Assembly: GCF_003054195.1 (NCBI RefSeq) | Contig: NZ_QBKP01000024.1 | Coordinates: 1-42,017, forward strand | Direction of reading: 5' to 3' | Length of the DNA stretch: 42,017 nucleotides | DNA from: Gemmobacter caeni | GTDB lineage: Bacteria; Pseudomonadota; Alphaproteobacteria; Rhodobacterales; Rhodobacteraceae | In this document: positions 17,437 to 25,449 of the stretch, piece after piece | Layout of the letters: the number at the start of each line of letters is the position of its first letter | Numbering within the stretch: the first letter of the stretch is position 1 | The notes under the pieces: generated by a model | Told to the model about the DNA's origin: nothing | Databases searched by the model: none | Seen by the model: only the letters and a program-made list of their open reading frames with translations | Translations under genes and position numbers: made by a program

Positions 17437-18831
17437 ATGACCGGCACTCTGACCAACTATCTGTTTCACCAGATGAAAATCGGCGACCGCGCCAGTCTTG
17501 TCCGCCACGTCGGTCCCAAGGATATTGAATTGTTCGCCGCTGTTTCCGGCGACGCCAACCCCGCGCATCTGGATGCCGGTTTCGCCGCCCATGGGCCGTT
17601 TGGCCATGTCGTGGTGCACGGCATGTGGACTGCGGCGCTGATTTCGGCGGTGCTGGGCACCCGCCTGCCGGGGCCGGGGACGATCTATCTCGACCAGCAG
17701 ATCCGCTTTAACAAGCCGGTTTCGCCAGGCGATACCATCACCGCCGAAGTTGAAGTGGCCGAGCTGATCGAGGGCAAGAACCGTGTCCGCCTGACGACCA
17801 CCGCCCGCAATCAGCGGGGCGAGGTGGTGCTTTCGGGCGAGGCGCTGGTGCTGGCCCCGGTCGAGCAGGTGACCTGGGTGCCGGGTGACCTTCCCGAGGC
17901 GGTGGTCTTGCCGAAGGGGCGCTGGCAGGGCTTTGTCGAAGAGGCCCGCGCATTGCCCCCGGTGCGGGCGGCGGTGGTGCATCCCTGTTCGAAATCCGCG
18001 ATCCTTGGCGCGATCGAGGTGCGCGACGAAGGCCTGCTTGACCCGATCCTGATCGGTCCCGGCGCAAAGATTCGCGCGGCGGCCGCCGAGGCCGGGGTCT
18101 CGCTTGACGGCTTCCGGATCGAGGAGACAGAGCACAGCCATGCAGCGGCGGCGCGGGCGGTGGAACTGGCGGCCTGTGGCAAGGTCCAGGTGCTGGTCAA
18201 GGGCAGCCTGCATTCCGATGAACTGCTTGCGGCGGTGGTTTCGAAAAGCGGCGGCCTGCGCACCGAACGCCGGATCAGCCATGTCTATGCGATGGATGTG
18301 CCCGCCTATCGCAAGCCGGTGATCGTCACCGATGCCGCGATCAATATCGCACCGACATTAGAGCATAAGCGCGACATCTGCCAGAATGCCGTCGATCTGA
18401 TGCGGCTTCTGGGGCGCGATCAGCCGAAGGTCGCGGTGCTGGCGGCGGTCGAGACGGTGAACGCGACGATGCCCGCCACGCTGGATGCCGCCGCGCTGAC
18501 GGTGATGGCGGCTCGAGGCCAGATCACGGGCGCGCTGGTTGACGGGCCGCTGGCCTTCGACAATGCGATCAGCCCCGAGGCGGTGGCGACGAAGGGCATC
18601 GTCTCGCAGGTGGCGGGCGAGGCCGATATTCTTCTGGTGCCGGATCTCGAGGCCGGGAACATGCTTGCCAAACAGTTGATCTATTTCGCGGGCGCCACGG
18701 CCGCGGGGCTGGTTCTGGGCGCACGGGTGCCAATCGTTCTGACAAGCCGGGCGGATCCTTTATCGGCCCGCATCGCCTCGGCTGCGCTGGCCAAGCTGGT
18801 CGCGGTCCGCAAAGCGGAGGGGAAGGCGTGA
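17437..18831 (+). CDS. MaoC-like hydratase fused to phosphate acyltransferase
   Basis: 464 residues from the ATG at 17437, with GAGG at 17426-17429. The N-terminal 130 residues are a MaoC/hot-dog domain with the hydratase motif FAAVSGDANPAHLD and HVVVHGMW. The C-terminal 300 residues are a PTA/PTB domain (ARALPPVRAAVVHPCSKSA to the end; note YAMDVPAYRKPVIVTDAAIN and LDGPLAFDNA-like VDGPLAFDNAIS). Proteins of this architecture are annotated as bifunctional enoyl-CoA hydratase/phosphate acetyltransferase. It would hydrate short enoyl-CoA and swap acyl-CoA with phosphate to give acyl-phosphate for the kinase in the next gene, whose GTG overlaps its stop by four bases. Confidence 0.9.
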   Translation: MTGTLTNYLFHQMKIGDRASLVRHVGPKDIELFAAVSGDANPAHLDAGFAAHGPFGHVVVHGMWTAALISAVLGTRLPGPGTIYLDQQIRFNKPVSPGDTITAEVEVAELIEGKNRVRLTTTARNQRGEVVLSGEALVLAPVEQVTWVPGDLPEAVVLPKGRWQGFVEEARALPPVRAAVVHPCSKSAILGAIEVRDEGLLDPILIGPGAKIRAAAAEAGVSLDGFRIEETEHSHAAAARAVELAACGKVQVLVKGSLHSDELLAAVVSKSGGLRTERRISHVYAMDVPAYRKPVIVTDAAINIAPTLEHKRDICQNAVDLMRLLGRDQPKVAVLAAVETVNATMPATLDAAALTVMAARGQITGALVDGPLAFDNAISPEAVATKGIVSQVAGEADILLVPDLEAGNMLAKQLIYFAGATAAGLVLGARVPIVLTSRADPLSARIASAALAKLVAVRKAEGKA

Positions 18832-19997
18832 CCCGCGATCTGATCCTGACATTCAACACCGGATCCTCGACTATCAAGCTGGGGTTTTACGCACTGGAGG
18901 CCGCCGCGCCGCGCCCGCTGGCCTCGGGCGTGATCGATTTCCGCGATGAGCCTTTCGAAGTGCGCCTGACGCGCGAGGGCAAGACCTTTTCAGGCCCGAT
19001 CACAGCGGATCCCGGCGATCTGACAGCCGTGCTGAACCAGGCTTTTGCCTGGCTGGCCGGGCATTTCAATCTTTCGCGCCTTGCGGTGATCGGCCATCGG
19101 GTTGTGCATGGCGGCGATGTCTTCACAGGACCAGCCCGGATCACCGATCAGGTGATCGCGCAGATCGACGCGCTGGCGCGGCTTGCGCCGCTGCATCAGC
19201 CGCAAAGCCTTGCGCTGATCCGGGCGATGCGGGGGCTTTACCCCGATGTGCCACAGACAGCCTCTTTCGACACGGCGTTTCATGCCACCAACCCGCCCCT
19301 GATCCGCCGCTTTGCCCTGCCGCGCGCGCTTTATGATCAGGGGATCAAGCGCTATGGCTTTCATGGTCTCTCCTACCGCTATATCGCCGGGCAACTGGGC
19401 GATCTGGCCACCGATGCAAAGGTGGTCGCCGCACATCTGGGCAGCGGCGCAAGCCTTTGTGCGATCCGGGGCGGCAAGAGCATCGACAGCTCGATGGGGT
19501 TTTCGACGCTGGACGGCATCCCGATGGCGACGCGTTCGGGTGCGCTGGACCCCGGCGTGATCCTGCATCTGATGGGCGAAATGGGGCAAAGCCTGAAACA
19601 GGTCGAGACCATGCTCTATCGTGAAAGCGGCCTTCTGGGCGTGTCGGGTTTCGAGGCTGACAGCCGCGAGCTGATGGCCAGCACGCGCCCAGAGGCTGCC
19701 GAGGCGATCGACCTCTTTTGCCTGCGCATCGCGGGCGAGGTGGCACGGTTGGCGACCAGCATGGGCGGGATCGATGCGCTGGTCTTCACGGCAGGAATCG
19801 GCGAGCATCAGCCCGGTATCCGCGCCCGTGTCGCCGCGCGGCTGGCCTGGCTTGGGGCAGAGCTTGACCCCGATGCCAATGAAGCAGGGTCGCGCAGGAT
19901 CAGCACCGCCGCCAGCCGGGTGCAGCTTCTTGTCATTCCGACCGATGAGGAAAGCATCATCGCCCAGGAGGCCGTCAGCGAAGAGGCAGCGACATGA
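18828..19997 (+). CDS. ackA: acetate/propionate-family kinase
   Basis: 389 residues, GTG start overlapping the previous stop (GTGA). Family blocks in order: FNTGSSTIKLGF (phosphate-binding), GHRVVHGG, ASFDTAFHAT, RYGFHGLSYRYIA, AHLGSGASLCAIRGGKSID, SMGFSTLDGIPMATRSG and VFTAGIGEHQ. It converts acyl-phosphate and ADP to acid and ATP, or the reverse, in the cytoplasm. Directly after the phosphotransacetylase it forms the Pta-Ack pair; acetate, propionate or butyrate are all possible substrates. Confidence 0.94.
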   Translation: MTRDLILTFNTGSSTIKLGFYALEAAAPRPLASGVIDFRDEPFEVRLTREGKTFSGPITADPGDLTAVLNQAFAWLAGHFNLSRLAVIGHRVVHGGDVFTGPARITDQVIAQIDALARLAPLHQPQSLALIRAMRGLYPDVPQTASFDTAFHATNPPLIRRFALPRALYDQGIKRYGFHGLSYRYIAGQLGDLATDAKVVAAHLGSGASLCAIRGGKSIDSSMGFSTLDGIPMATRSGALDPGVILHLMGEMGQSLKQVETMLYRESGLLGVSGFEADSRELMASTRPEAAEAIDLFCLRIAGEVARLATSMGGIDALVFTAGIGEHQPGIRARVAARLAWLGAELDPDANEAGSRRISTAASRVQLLVIPTDEESIIAQEAVSEEAAT

Positions 19998-20758
19998 TTG
20001 ATCTGAAAGGCAAACGCGGCCTCGTGGTTGGCGTGGCGAATGAGGCCAGCATCGCCGCCGGTTGCGCCAGGGCCTTTCGCGCGGCGGGGGCAGAGCTGGC
20101 GCTGACCTTTCTTAATGAAAAGGCCCGGCCATGGGTCGAACCCGTGGCGCAGGAAGTGGGTGCGCCGCTGTTCCTTCCTTGCGATGTGCGTGAACCCGGC
20201 CAGTTGGAAGCCGTGTTTGACCGCATTACCGCTGAATGGGGGCGGCTTGATTTTCTGCTTCATGCCATCGCCTTCGCCCCGCGCGAGGACCTGCACACCA
20301 GCGTTGTCAACGCTTCGGCCGAAGGTTTTGCGACGGCGATGGATATCTCTTGCCACTCCTTCCTGCGCATGGCGCGGCTGGCGCGGCCTTTGATGCAGGC
20401 GGGTGGTTCGCTGATCACGGTCAGCTTTTACGGCGCGGATCGGGTGGTCGAGAATTACAACCTCATGGGTCCGGTAAAGGCCGCGCTGGAGGCTTCGGTC
20501 CGCTATGCGGCGGCCGATCTGGCGGGCGAAGGGATTCGTGCCTTTTCGCTTTCAACCGGTCCGGTCAAGACCCGCGCCGCCTCGGGGATCGACCGGTTCG
20601 ATGCGCTGATGGATAAGATTCGCGCCCGTACGCCTGCGGGAAAACTGGTAAGCATCGAAGAGATCGGTACGCTGGCGGCCTTTCTGGCAACCGAGGCCGC
20701 AAGTCCCATGAGCGGATCGGTGGTCTATGCCGATAACGGATTTCACACCACCGCCTGA
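19994..20758 (+). CDS. fabI: enoyl-ACP reductase, FabI type
   Basis: 254 residues, ATG overlapping the kinase stop by four bases. This is the divergent SDR fold of FabI: GKRGLVVGVANEASIAAGCA (NAD-binding, FabI-type glycine loop), LDFLLHAIAFAPREDL, SFYGADRVVENYNLMGPVKA with the Tyr-x6-Lys catalytic pair, and IRAFSLSTGPVKTRAASGI. It reduces trans-2-enoyl-ACP with NAD(P)H. As last gene of the low-oxygen cluster it may process enoyl chains made there rather than serve general fatty-acid synthesis; a housekeeping fabI would be expected elsewhere. Confidence 0.92.
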   Translation: MIDLKGKRGLVVGVANEASIAAGCARAFRAAGAELALTFLNEKARPWVEPVAQEVGAPLFLPCDVREPGQLEAVFDRITAEWGRLDFLLHAIAFAPREDLHTSVVNASAEGFATAMDISCHSFLRMARLARPLMQAGGSLITVSFYGADRVVENYNLMGPVKAALEASVRYAAADLAGEGIRAFSLSTGPVKTRAASGIDRFDALMDKIRARTPAGKLVSIEEIGTLAAFLATEAASPMSGSVVYADNGFHTTA

Positions 20759-20956
20759 GGCAGGCGCGGGGCCCCGCCCTTGACCGGAAGGCGGATCCGG
20801 GGCAAAGCGGAATCAACATCAGTTGACAGCATTCTGACAGGCGCCGCCGCGTGACCTTCTTTACGGTTCATCCCTTCCATTCCTTCAATCTTGCCGTGGT
20901 CTTGCTGATCGCGGGCAAGATCGGCGTTGTTGCAGAACTCCCGCTTCGGGAGTGAG
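20759..20956. other. gap between fabI and the IS256-family left end
   Basis: No gene seen. It contains a perfect 12-bp GC palindrome, GCGGGGCCCCGC (20766-20777), just after the fabI stop, which may act as a terminator although no T-run follows. An 8-bp inverted repeat ATCTTGCC (20888-20895)/GGCAAGAT (20914-20921) and a tight hairpin, CTCCCG-CTT-CGGGAG (20938-20952), come next. The last two could be debris of another insertion element. Confidence 0.5.
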
Positions 20957-20979
20957 GAGTAACGCGCGAAAGTTGGTGA

Positions 20980-22433
20980 TGCCCTGAGGGGCGGCATATC
21001 ATGGCGGTGTTCAGACGCCGTCAATTCTCAGCCGAGAAAGGGATATGATGGTGTGGATGCCGCCGCCCGGCGTCATCGCAACATATCGTCATGCTGATGG
21101 CAGCGTGGCAAAGGAATGAGGCACCCACATGACTACAGCAACCATCATCGGCCTTGATCTGGCAAAGAACGTTTTCCACGCGCATGGTGCCTCCGAAGCC
21201 GGTGCCGTCGTGTTTCGCAAAAAGCTTTCTCGAAGCCAGGTTCTGCCGTTTCTCTCGGAGCAACCCAAATGCATCGTCGCCATGGAAGCCTGTGCGACCG
21301 CCCACGGTTGGGCGCGGGAGATTGAACGCCTCGGCCACAGTCCACGCTTGATCCCACCGCAATATGTGAAGCCATATGTCAAACGCCAGAAAAATGATAT
21401 GGCAGACGCGGAAGCCATTGCCGAGGCGGGCTCACGTCCGACCATGAGGTTTGTCGAGCCCAAACCCGAGGATCAGCAGATCAGCGCGATGGCCTATCGG
21501 ACGCGGCAGATGTTCATTGGCCAACGCACCCAAACGATCAACGCCTTGCGTTCGCATCTGGCGGAACACGGTGTGATTGCCGCGACCAATATGTGTGGCC
21601 TGAAGAAACTGTCTGCGATGATTGAAGACGAAACGGTGTCCATGCCATGCAAAGTCCGCGAATTGGCGCATGTCTATGTCGACCATATCGCGCAGCTGAC
21701 AGCGCAGATCGCAGAGATGACGGGTGAGATGCGGGAAATGGCCAAGAAATCCGCGGTGGTGAAGCGCTTGCAGACTGTCCCCGGGGTTGGACTGCAAACC
21801 GCAATGGCAGTCGAAACATTCGCGCCGGATCCGGGATGTTTTTCCCGCGGGCGGGATTTCTCGGCTTGGCTGGGACTGGTGCCCAGACAGAATTCCACAG
21901 GCGGGAAAAGCCGCTTGGGGAAGGTCTCGAAGATGGGGCAGGTAGACATTCGCAGCCATCTCATCAGAGGCGCCATGTCGGTTATTTCAGCAGCGACCCG
22001 TTTTGGCATCAAGAAGGGCTCGTGGCTTGAACGGCTTCTGGCTCGGAAACCAAAACTCGTGGCGGCGGTCACCCTGGCAAATAGAATGGCCCGTGCGATC
22101 TGGGCGATGCTGACGAAGAACGAGGATTACAAGAACCCCGAGGCGGTCGCGTAACAGCGAGACGCGCCAATCTCTGCCTCGGTCGATGTGTGAGGAGGTC
22201 ACCGAAGCTTTTATGGGAAACTGATCGGCCAGATCCGGACCGGGAAAACCATCTATGCGGCATTGGGCGTCCAAGCCCTCGGATATGATTTGGACCCGGT
22301 ACGCGCATCACCATATCGGCCCGCGGCCATGAACAGTGCCGCAACGACAAGGCCTAATACATGACCGCACCCGATCGCACCCAAAGAGGTTCAAAATACC
22401 CCTTGCACCAAAGGCGGCATCCATACATGCCAC
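20980..22433 (+). mobile_element. IS110-family element nested in the IS256 leader
   Basis: The span is an outer limit: it runs from the IS256 left repeat to the IS256 start codon. The IS110 gene occupies 21129-22154, with about 150 bases of non-coding DNA on its left and 280 on its right. IS110-family elements lack conventional terminal repeats and carry a guide (bridge/seek) RNA in one non-coding end, so exact borders cannot be set by eye. The 22155-22433 stretch has no credible gene and is a place to look for such an RNA; the left leader is the other. Confidence 0.65.
21129..22154 (+). CDS. IS110-family transposase (RNA-guided recombinase family)
   Basis: 341 residues, complete. The N-terminal RuvC-like DEDD domain begins TIIGLDLAKNVFHAHG (Asp10), followed by VAMEACATAHGWAREI and YVKRQKNDMADAEAI. 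The C-terminal Tnp domain has VPGVGLQTAMAVETF and FSAWLGLVPRQNSTGGKSRLGK, with the candidate nucleophile Ser in the latter. The length and the VPRQNSTGGK region resemble the IS1111 subgroup, as I recall it. A GAATGAGG stretch lies just before the start. It has no stop or shift, so it is potentially active. Confidence 0.92.
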   Translation: MTTATIIGLDLAKNVFHAHGASEAGAVVFRKKLSRSQVLPFLSEQPKCIVAMEACATAHGWAREIERLGHSPRLIPPQYVKPYVKRQKNDMADAEAIAEAGSRPTMRFVEPKPEDQQISAMAYRTRQMFIGQRTQTINALRSHLAEHGVIAATNMCGLKKLSAMIEDETVSMPCKVRELAHVYVDHIAQLTAQIAEMTGEMREMAKKSAVVKRLQTVPGVGLQTAMAVETFAPDPGCFSRGRDFSAWLGLVPRQNSTGGKSRLGKVSKMGQVDIRSHLIRGAMSVISAATRFGIKKGSWLERLLARKPKLVAAVTLANRMARAIWAMLTKNEDYKNPEAVA

Positions 22434-23684
22434 ATGTCGGAGACTACCATCAGCACGCTGCCCGATCCATCGGGGTTTTCGCCGGATCCGCTGACGGACC
22501 TCATCCGGGAGGGTGCGCGCAAGCTTATCGAACAAGCGGTTGAGGCCGAGCTGGCAACGCTCCTCGCCGCGTTCGCTGAGGAAAGGCTCGATGACGGCCG
22601 GGCCAGGCTGGTGCGGCACGGACATTTGCCGGAGCGCGAAATCCTGACCGGGATCGGTCCGGTCGCCGTGAAGGTGCCGCGGGTGCGGGATCGCAAGCCG
22701 GGAGCGGAGAGGATCTCCTTCACGCCCAGCATCCTGCCGCGCTACCTGCGCAAGGCCAAATCGGTCGAGGAACTGCTGCCCTGGCTCTACCTCAAGGGGG
22801 TCTCCACCGGCGATTTCGGCGAGGCGCTGGCCGCCCTTCTGGGGCCGGACGCCAAGGGCCTGTCGGCCAAGACCGTCACCCGCCTGAAAGCCAACTGGTG
22901 GTCCGAATACGAGGCTTGGGAGAAGCGCGACCTCGGAACCCGGCGGTTCCTCTACATCTGGGCCGACGGTGTCTACTTCAAGCCGCGCATGGCCGAGGAA
23001 AAGCAATGCGTTCTGGTCATCGTCGGGGCGGATGAATACGGCCGGAAGGAACTGCTGGCCATGACCGACGGCTTCCGCGAGAGCACCCAGAGCTGGCGCG
23101 AGGTGCTGCTCGATCTCAAGCGGCGCGGCCTCACGCAGGATCCCAAGCTCGCGATCGGCGACGGTGCCCTCGGCTTCTGGACGGCCCTGCGCGAAGTCTT
23201 CCCCACGACGCAGGAGCAGCGGTGCTGGCTGCACAAGACCATGAACGTGCTGAACGCGCTGCCGAAATCGGCGCAGGCCAGGGCCAAAGGACACCTGCAC
23301 GACATCTGGCAGGCCGGGACAAAGGCCGAAGCCAACGTCGCCTTCAACTTCTTCGTCGAAACCTACGGCGTGAAATGGGACAAGGCGGTGGCCAAGCTGG
23401 TCAAGGACCGGGACGCGCTGCTGACCCTCTACGACTATCCGGCCGAGCACTGGAAACATATCCGGACGTCAAATCCGATCGAGAGCACCTTCGCCACCGT
23501 CCGGCACCGCACCCGGCGAACCAAGGGCTGCCTGAGCCGAAAGACCGGGCTCGCCATGGCCTTCCGGCTGATGATGTCGGCGCAGAAGAAATGGCGGAGG
23601 CTCGACGGCCGGAACCGCCTGCCAGAGGTCATCAGCGGGGTTGAGTTCCGCGACGGCGTCCGCCACATTCAAGCTGCCGCCTGA
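22434..23684 (+). CDS. IS256-family transposase
   Basis: 416 residues, complete. DDE residues lie in YIWADGVYFKPRM (Asp), LAIGDGALGFW (Asp, then the CWLHKTMNVLNALP block) and RTSNPIESTFATVRHRT (Glu), the order and spacing of IS256/MULE transposases. The N-terminus (MSETTISTLPDPSG, then LIREGARKLIEQAVEAEL) is typical. The gene is intact, but its natural promoter region is split by the IS110-family element, so expression may now depend on that element. Confidence 0.93.
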   Translation: MSETTISTLPDPSGFSPDPLTDLIREGARKLIEQAVEAELATLLAAFAEERLDDGRARLVRHGHLPEREILTGIGPVAVKVPRVRDRKPGAERISFTPSILPRYLRKAKSVEELLPWLYLKGVSTGDFGEALAALLGPDAKGLSAKTVTRLKANWWSEYEAWEKRDLGTRRFLYIWADGVYFKPRMAEEKQCVLVIVGADEYGRKELLAMTDGFRESTQSWREVLLDLKRRGLTQDPKLAIGDGALGFWTALREVFPTTQEQRCWLHKTMNVLNALPKSAQARAKGHLHDIWQAGTKAEANVAFNFFVETYGVKWDKAVAKLVKDRDALLTLYDYPAEHWKHIRTSNPIESTFATVRHRTRRTKGCLSRKTGLAMAFRLMMSAQKKWRRLDGRNRLPEVISGVEFRDGVRHIQAAA

Positions 23685-23810
23685 TCAAGCGTCACCAACT
23701 TTCGAGCATATCTCGCGCCGCGGCATGACACACGCCTTTCAGCAAGGCTAACTCAAATTGATGGGAATCCTGATCAGTCTGAGCGAACGGCGACACATGG
23801 AGCAAGCGCT

Positions 23811-23966
23811 GTGATCACCCCTCTTGCATTGCTACTGCTGATGATATTCGCGGCCCGGACCAAAGCTCAGACGCTTGTCTACGTTCCCCTGAGGAGCATG
23901 AGTCTATTCCGCAGCACTGGTAGACTGCATATGATGGAACATCTTGCTAGCCGACGTCCCGCATAA
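23811..23966 (+). CDS. possible short secreted-protein remnant (51 aa)
   Basis: GTG at 23811 with GGAG at 23799-23802 opens a frame whose first 20 residues look like a signal peptide (ITPLALLLLMIFAARTKAQ). The rest is unremarkable (TLVYVPLRSMSLFRSTG) and stops at 23964-23966. It may be the 5' end of a periplasmic protein cut off by rearrangement, or chance. Nothing else is seen in the rest of the 23715-24013 gap. Confidence 0.2.
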   Translation: MITPLALLLLMIFAARTKAQTLVYVPLRSMSLFRSTGRLHMMEHLASRRPA

Positions 23967-24013
23967 GCGCACGAATGGGAGTTGGAGCGGGTCGCACGGC
24001 GAGAGCATTAAGG

Positions 24014-24031
24014 CCACGATTACGTGGTTTT
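24014..24031 (+). terminator. small hairpin with T-run at the end of lspA
   Basis: CCACG-ATTA-CGTGG followed by TTTT reads as a short intrinsic terminator on the plus strand. The lspA stop codon, on the minus strand, lies in its loop. It could block transcription entering from the IS256 side; five base pairs is weak. Confidence 0.35.
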
Positions 24032-24514
24032 AGATGAGTTCCTCACGGCAACGTTGCTTTGCTTCCGGCTGAATTGGCAGAAGACCAGCAAGATAGCCCC
24101 GGCCGTGATCCATACATCTGCAAGGTTGAACACAAAAGGGTGCCATGCCCCGAAGTGCAGATCGAGATAGTCGGTCACTGTTCCATACACCGCACGGTCA
24201 ATGACATTGGCGAGCGCCCCTGCCACGATGGAAGAGGCGGCGATACGTTCCAAGCCTTGCGATCTAAAAGCCCAGAGCGCGAAACTTGCTGTTAATGCGG
24301 CCGTAGCAAGCAGCAGCGTGAGCCGTGCAATCTCACCCTCGAATGAAAGCAGGCTGAACGAAACCCCATGATTGAAGGTCAGACGCAGCGCGACAAAGGG
24401 CAGAAATTCGGTTGCTGCGCCATAGGGTTCGAGGGAGGCGCGCGCCCATAGCTTTGCTGCAAGATCGAGCGCAGCTCCAAAGGCGATGATGAGTATAGGC
24501 CAAGCCATTTTCAT
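24020..24514 (-). CDS. lspA: signal peptidase II (prolipoprotein peptidase)
   Basis: 164 residues from the ATG at 24514, which overlaps the stop of the cation transporter gene (ATGA). Four membrane segments are evident (for example WPILIIAFGAALDLAAKLWA, LTLLLATAALTASFALWAF and VWITAGAILLVFCQF). The catalytic aspartates lie in ANVIDRAVYGTVTDYLDL and FVFNLADVWITAG. It cleaves the signal peptide of lipoproteins at the outer face of the inner membrane. A copy inside a metal module recalls the LspA-type partner of lead-resistance (pbr) operons, so it is probably an accessory copy rather than the housekeeping one. Confidence 0.92.
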   Translation of the reverse strand: MKMAWPILIIAFGAALDLAAKLWARASLEPYGAATEFLPFVALRLTFNHGVSFSLLSFEGEIARLTLLLATAALTASFALWAFRSQGLERIAASSIVAGALANVIDRAVYGTVTDYLDLHFGAWHPFVFNLADVWITAGAILLVFCQFSRKQSNVAVRNSSKTT

Positions 24515-25380
24515 GCACGGCCCGCCTGTTTGAGGTCGGAACGCGCATCTCGGATGATCGACCACGCCGATTGCAGGAACAGGCCCGCCACGGCGAACGC
24601 CACCAGAAGATCAGGCCAGGGCGAGCCGAGCGCCCAGACGAGGACGGCCGCGACGACCACAGCAAGATTGCCAATCGCATCGTTGCGCGAGAACAGCCAG
24701 ACAGCGCGCATATTGGCATCCCCTTTGCGGTGCGGCAGCAGCACCAGGGCGGCAGCCACATTGACGATGAAGGCCACGACCGCGAAGCTGCCCATGAGGA
24801 AGGTTTCCGGCTGATGCTCGACAAAGACGCGGTAGAGCGTCGAGCCAATCACGCCAAGCCCGAGGAGGCCCAGGAACACACCTTGCAGCAGCGCCGCCTT
24901 GGCGCGAGCTGCGAGACCCCATCCCACTGCGATAAGGCCGAGGAAGGAAATCAGGCCGTCGCCTACAAAATCGAGCGCATCCGCCTGTAGGGCCTGCGAA
25001 CCCGACAGAAAGCTGCCGATAATCTCGATCACGCCATAGCCGACATTAAGCAGGACGACGATCCAGAGTGCGCGCTTGTAGGCGGAGGTAACGTGCGACA
25101 GGTCAGGGATCTTGTCGTCATCCTCATCAGCCTCCACCCCGTCCACCTTGGGCTGGCCAATGCGGTCAAGCTGATAACCCAGGCTTGTTACCACTTGCTC
25201 AACAACAGGAAGCCGTGCCTGTGGATCATCGACATTGAGCGTCATGATCTGCGAGGCAATCGACACCTTCACATCGCCCACCCCTTCAACCTTGCGGGCC
25301 GCGCCCTCGATCTTGGCGGCGCAGGACGCGCAGTCCATGCCCGTGACGTGATAGCGGATTGTGTCGGTTGCAGCGGCCAT
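24511..25380 (-). CDS. cation transporter with N-terminal HMA domain (CzcD-like)
   Basis: 289 residues. The first 70 form a heavy-metal-associated domain with GMDCASCAAKIE (CxxC). The remainder has about six membrane segments and resembles a cation-diffusion efflux protein (ALQADALDFVGDGLISFLGL for the metal-site helices, SRNDAIGNLAVVVAAVLVW near the end), with an acidic linker (VEADEDDDKIPD) between. It would export a divalent metal such as Zn, Cd, Co or Pb from the cytoplasm; the ion cannot be chosen from sequence. It is divergent from merR with a MerR operator between, and is followed by lspA. Confidence 0.9.
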   Translation of the reverse strand: MAAATDTIRYHVTGMDCASCAAKIEGAARKVEGVGDVKVSIASQIMTLNVDDPQARLPVVEQVVTSLGYQLDRIGQPKVDGVEADEDDDKIPDLSHVTSAYKRALWIVVLLNVGYGVIEIIGSFLSGSQALQADALDFVGDGLISFLGLIAVGWGLAARAKAALLQGVFLGLLGLGVIGSTLYRVFVEHQPETFLMGSFAVVAFIVNVAAALVLLPHRKGDANMRAVWLFSRNDAIGNLAVVVAAVLVWALGSPWPDLLVAFAVAGLFLQSAWSIIRDARSDLKQAGRA

Positions 25381-25409
25381 TCGTTGGTCCTCGAAACTCT
25401 AGCCTTGCC

Positions 25410-25440
25410 CTGCTACAACCTGTAGCGACTACAGGAGCAA
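25410..25440 (-). promoter_or_regulatory. MerR-type operator-promoter of the transporter-lspA operon
   Basis: A perfect 17-bp dyad, CCTGTAG-CGA-CTACAGG, spans 25419-25435. On the minus strand a -35 TTGCTC (25440-25435) and a -10 TAGCAG (25415-25410) flank it with a 19-base spacer, the over-long spacing that MerR proteins untwist on metal binding. Confidence 0.85.
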
Positions 25441-25449
25441 GGCAAAAAG

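Larger units (their letters stand above)
20957..23714 (+). mobile_element. IS256-family element interrupted by an IS110-family element
   Basis: The left terminal repeat at 20957-20979 and the right one at 23692-23714 match inverted at 18 of 23 positions, sharing the unbroken block GAAAGTTGGTGA. The right repeat lies eight bases after the IS256 transposase stop, as expected. On the left, an IS110-family transposase gene separates the repeat from the IS256 gene, so a second element has landed in the leader. The flanks (GGAGTGAG left, GCGCCGCG right) do not match, so no target duplication is visible. Confidence 0.75.

Noticed and set aside
21041-22289. Direct repeat GGATATGAT at 21041-21049 and 22281-22289 as IS110 borders
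   Set aside because: Nine identical bases within stretches of this size can occur by chance, and IS110 elements normally leave only a very short core.
20999-22332. TCATGGC (20999-21005) and GCCATGA (22326-22332) as IS110 subterminal inverted repeats
   Set aside because: Only seven bases match and the surrounding bases do not extend the pairing.
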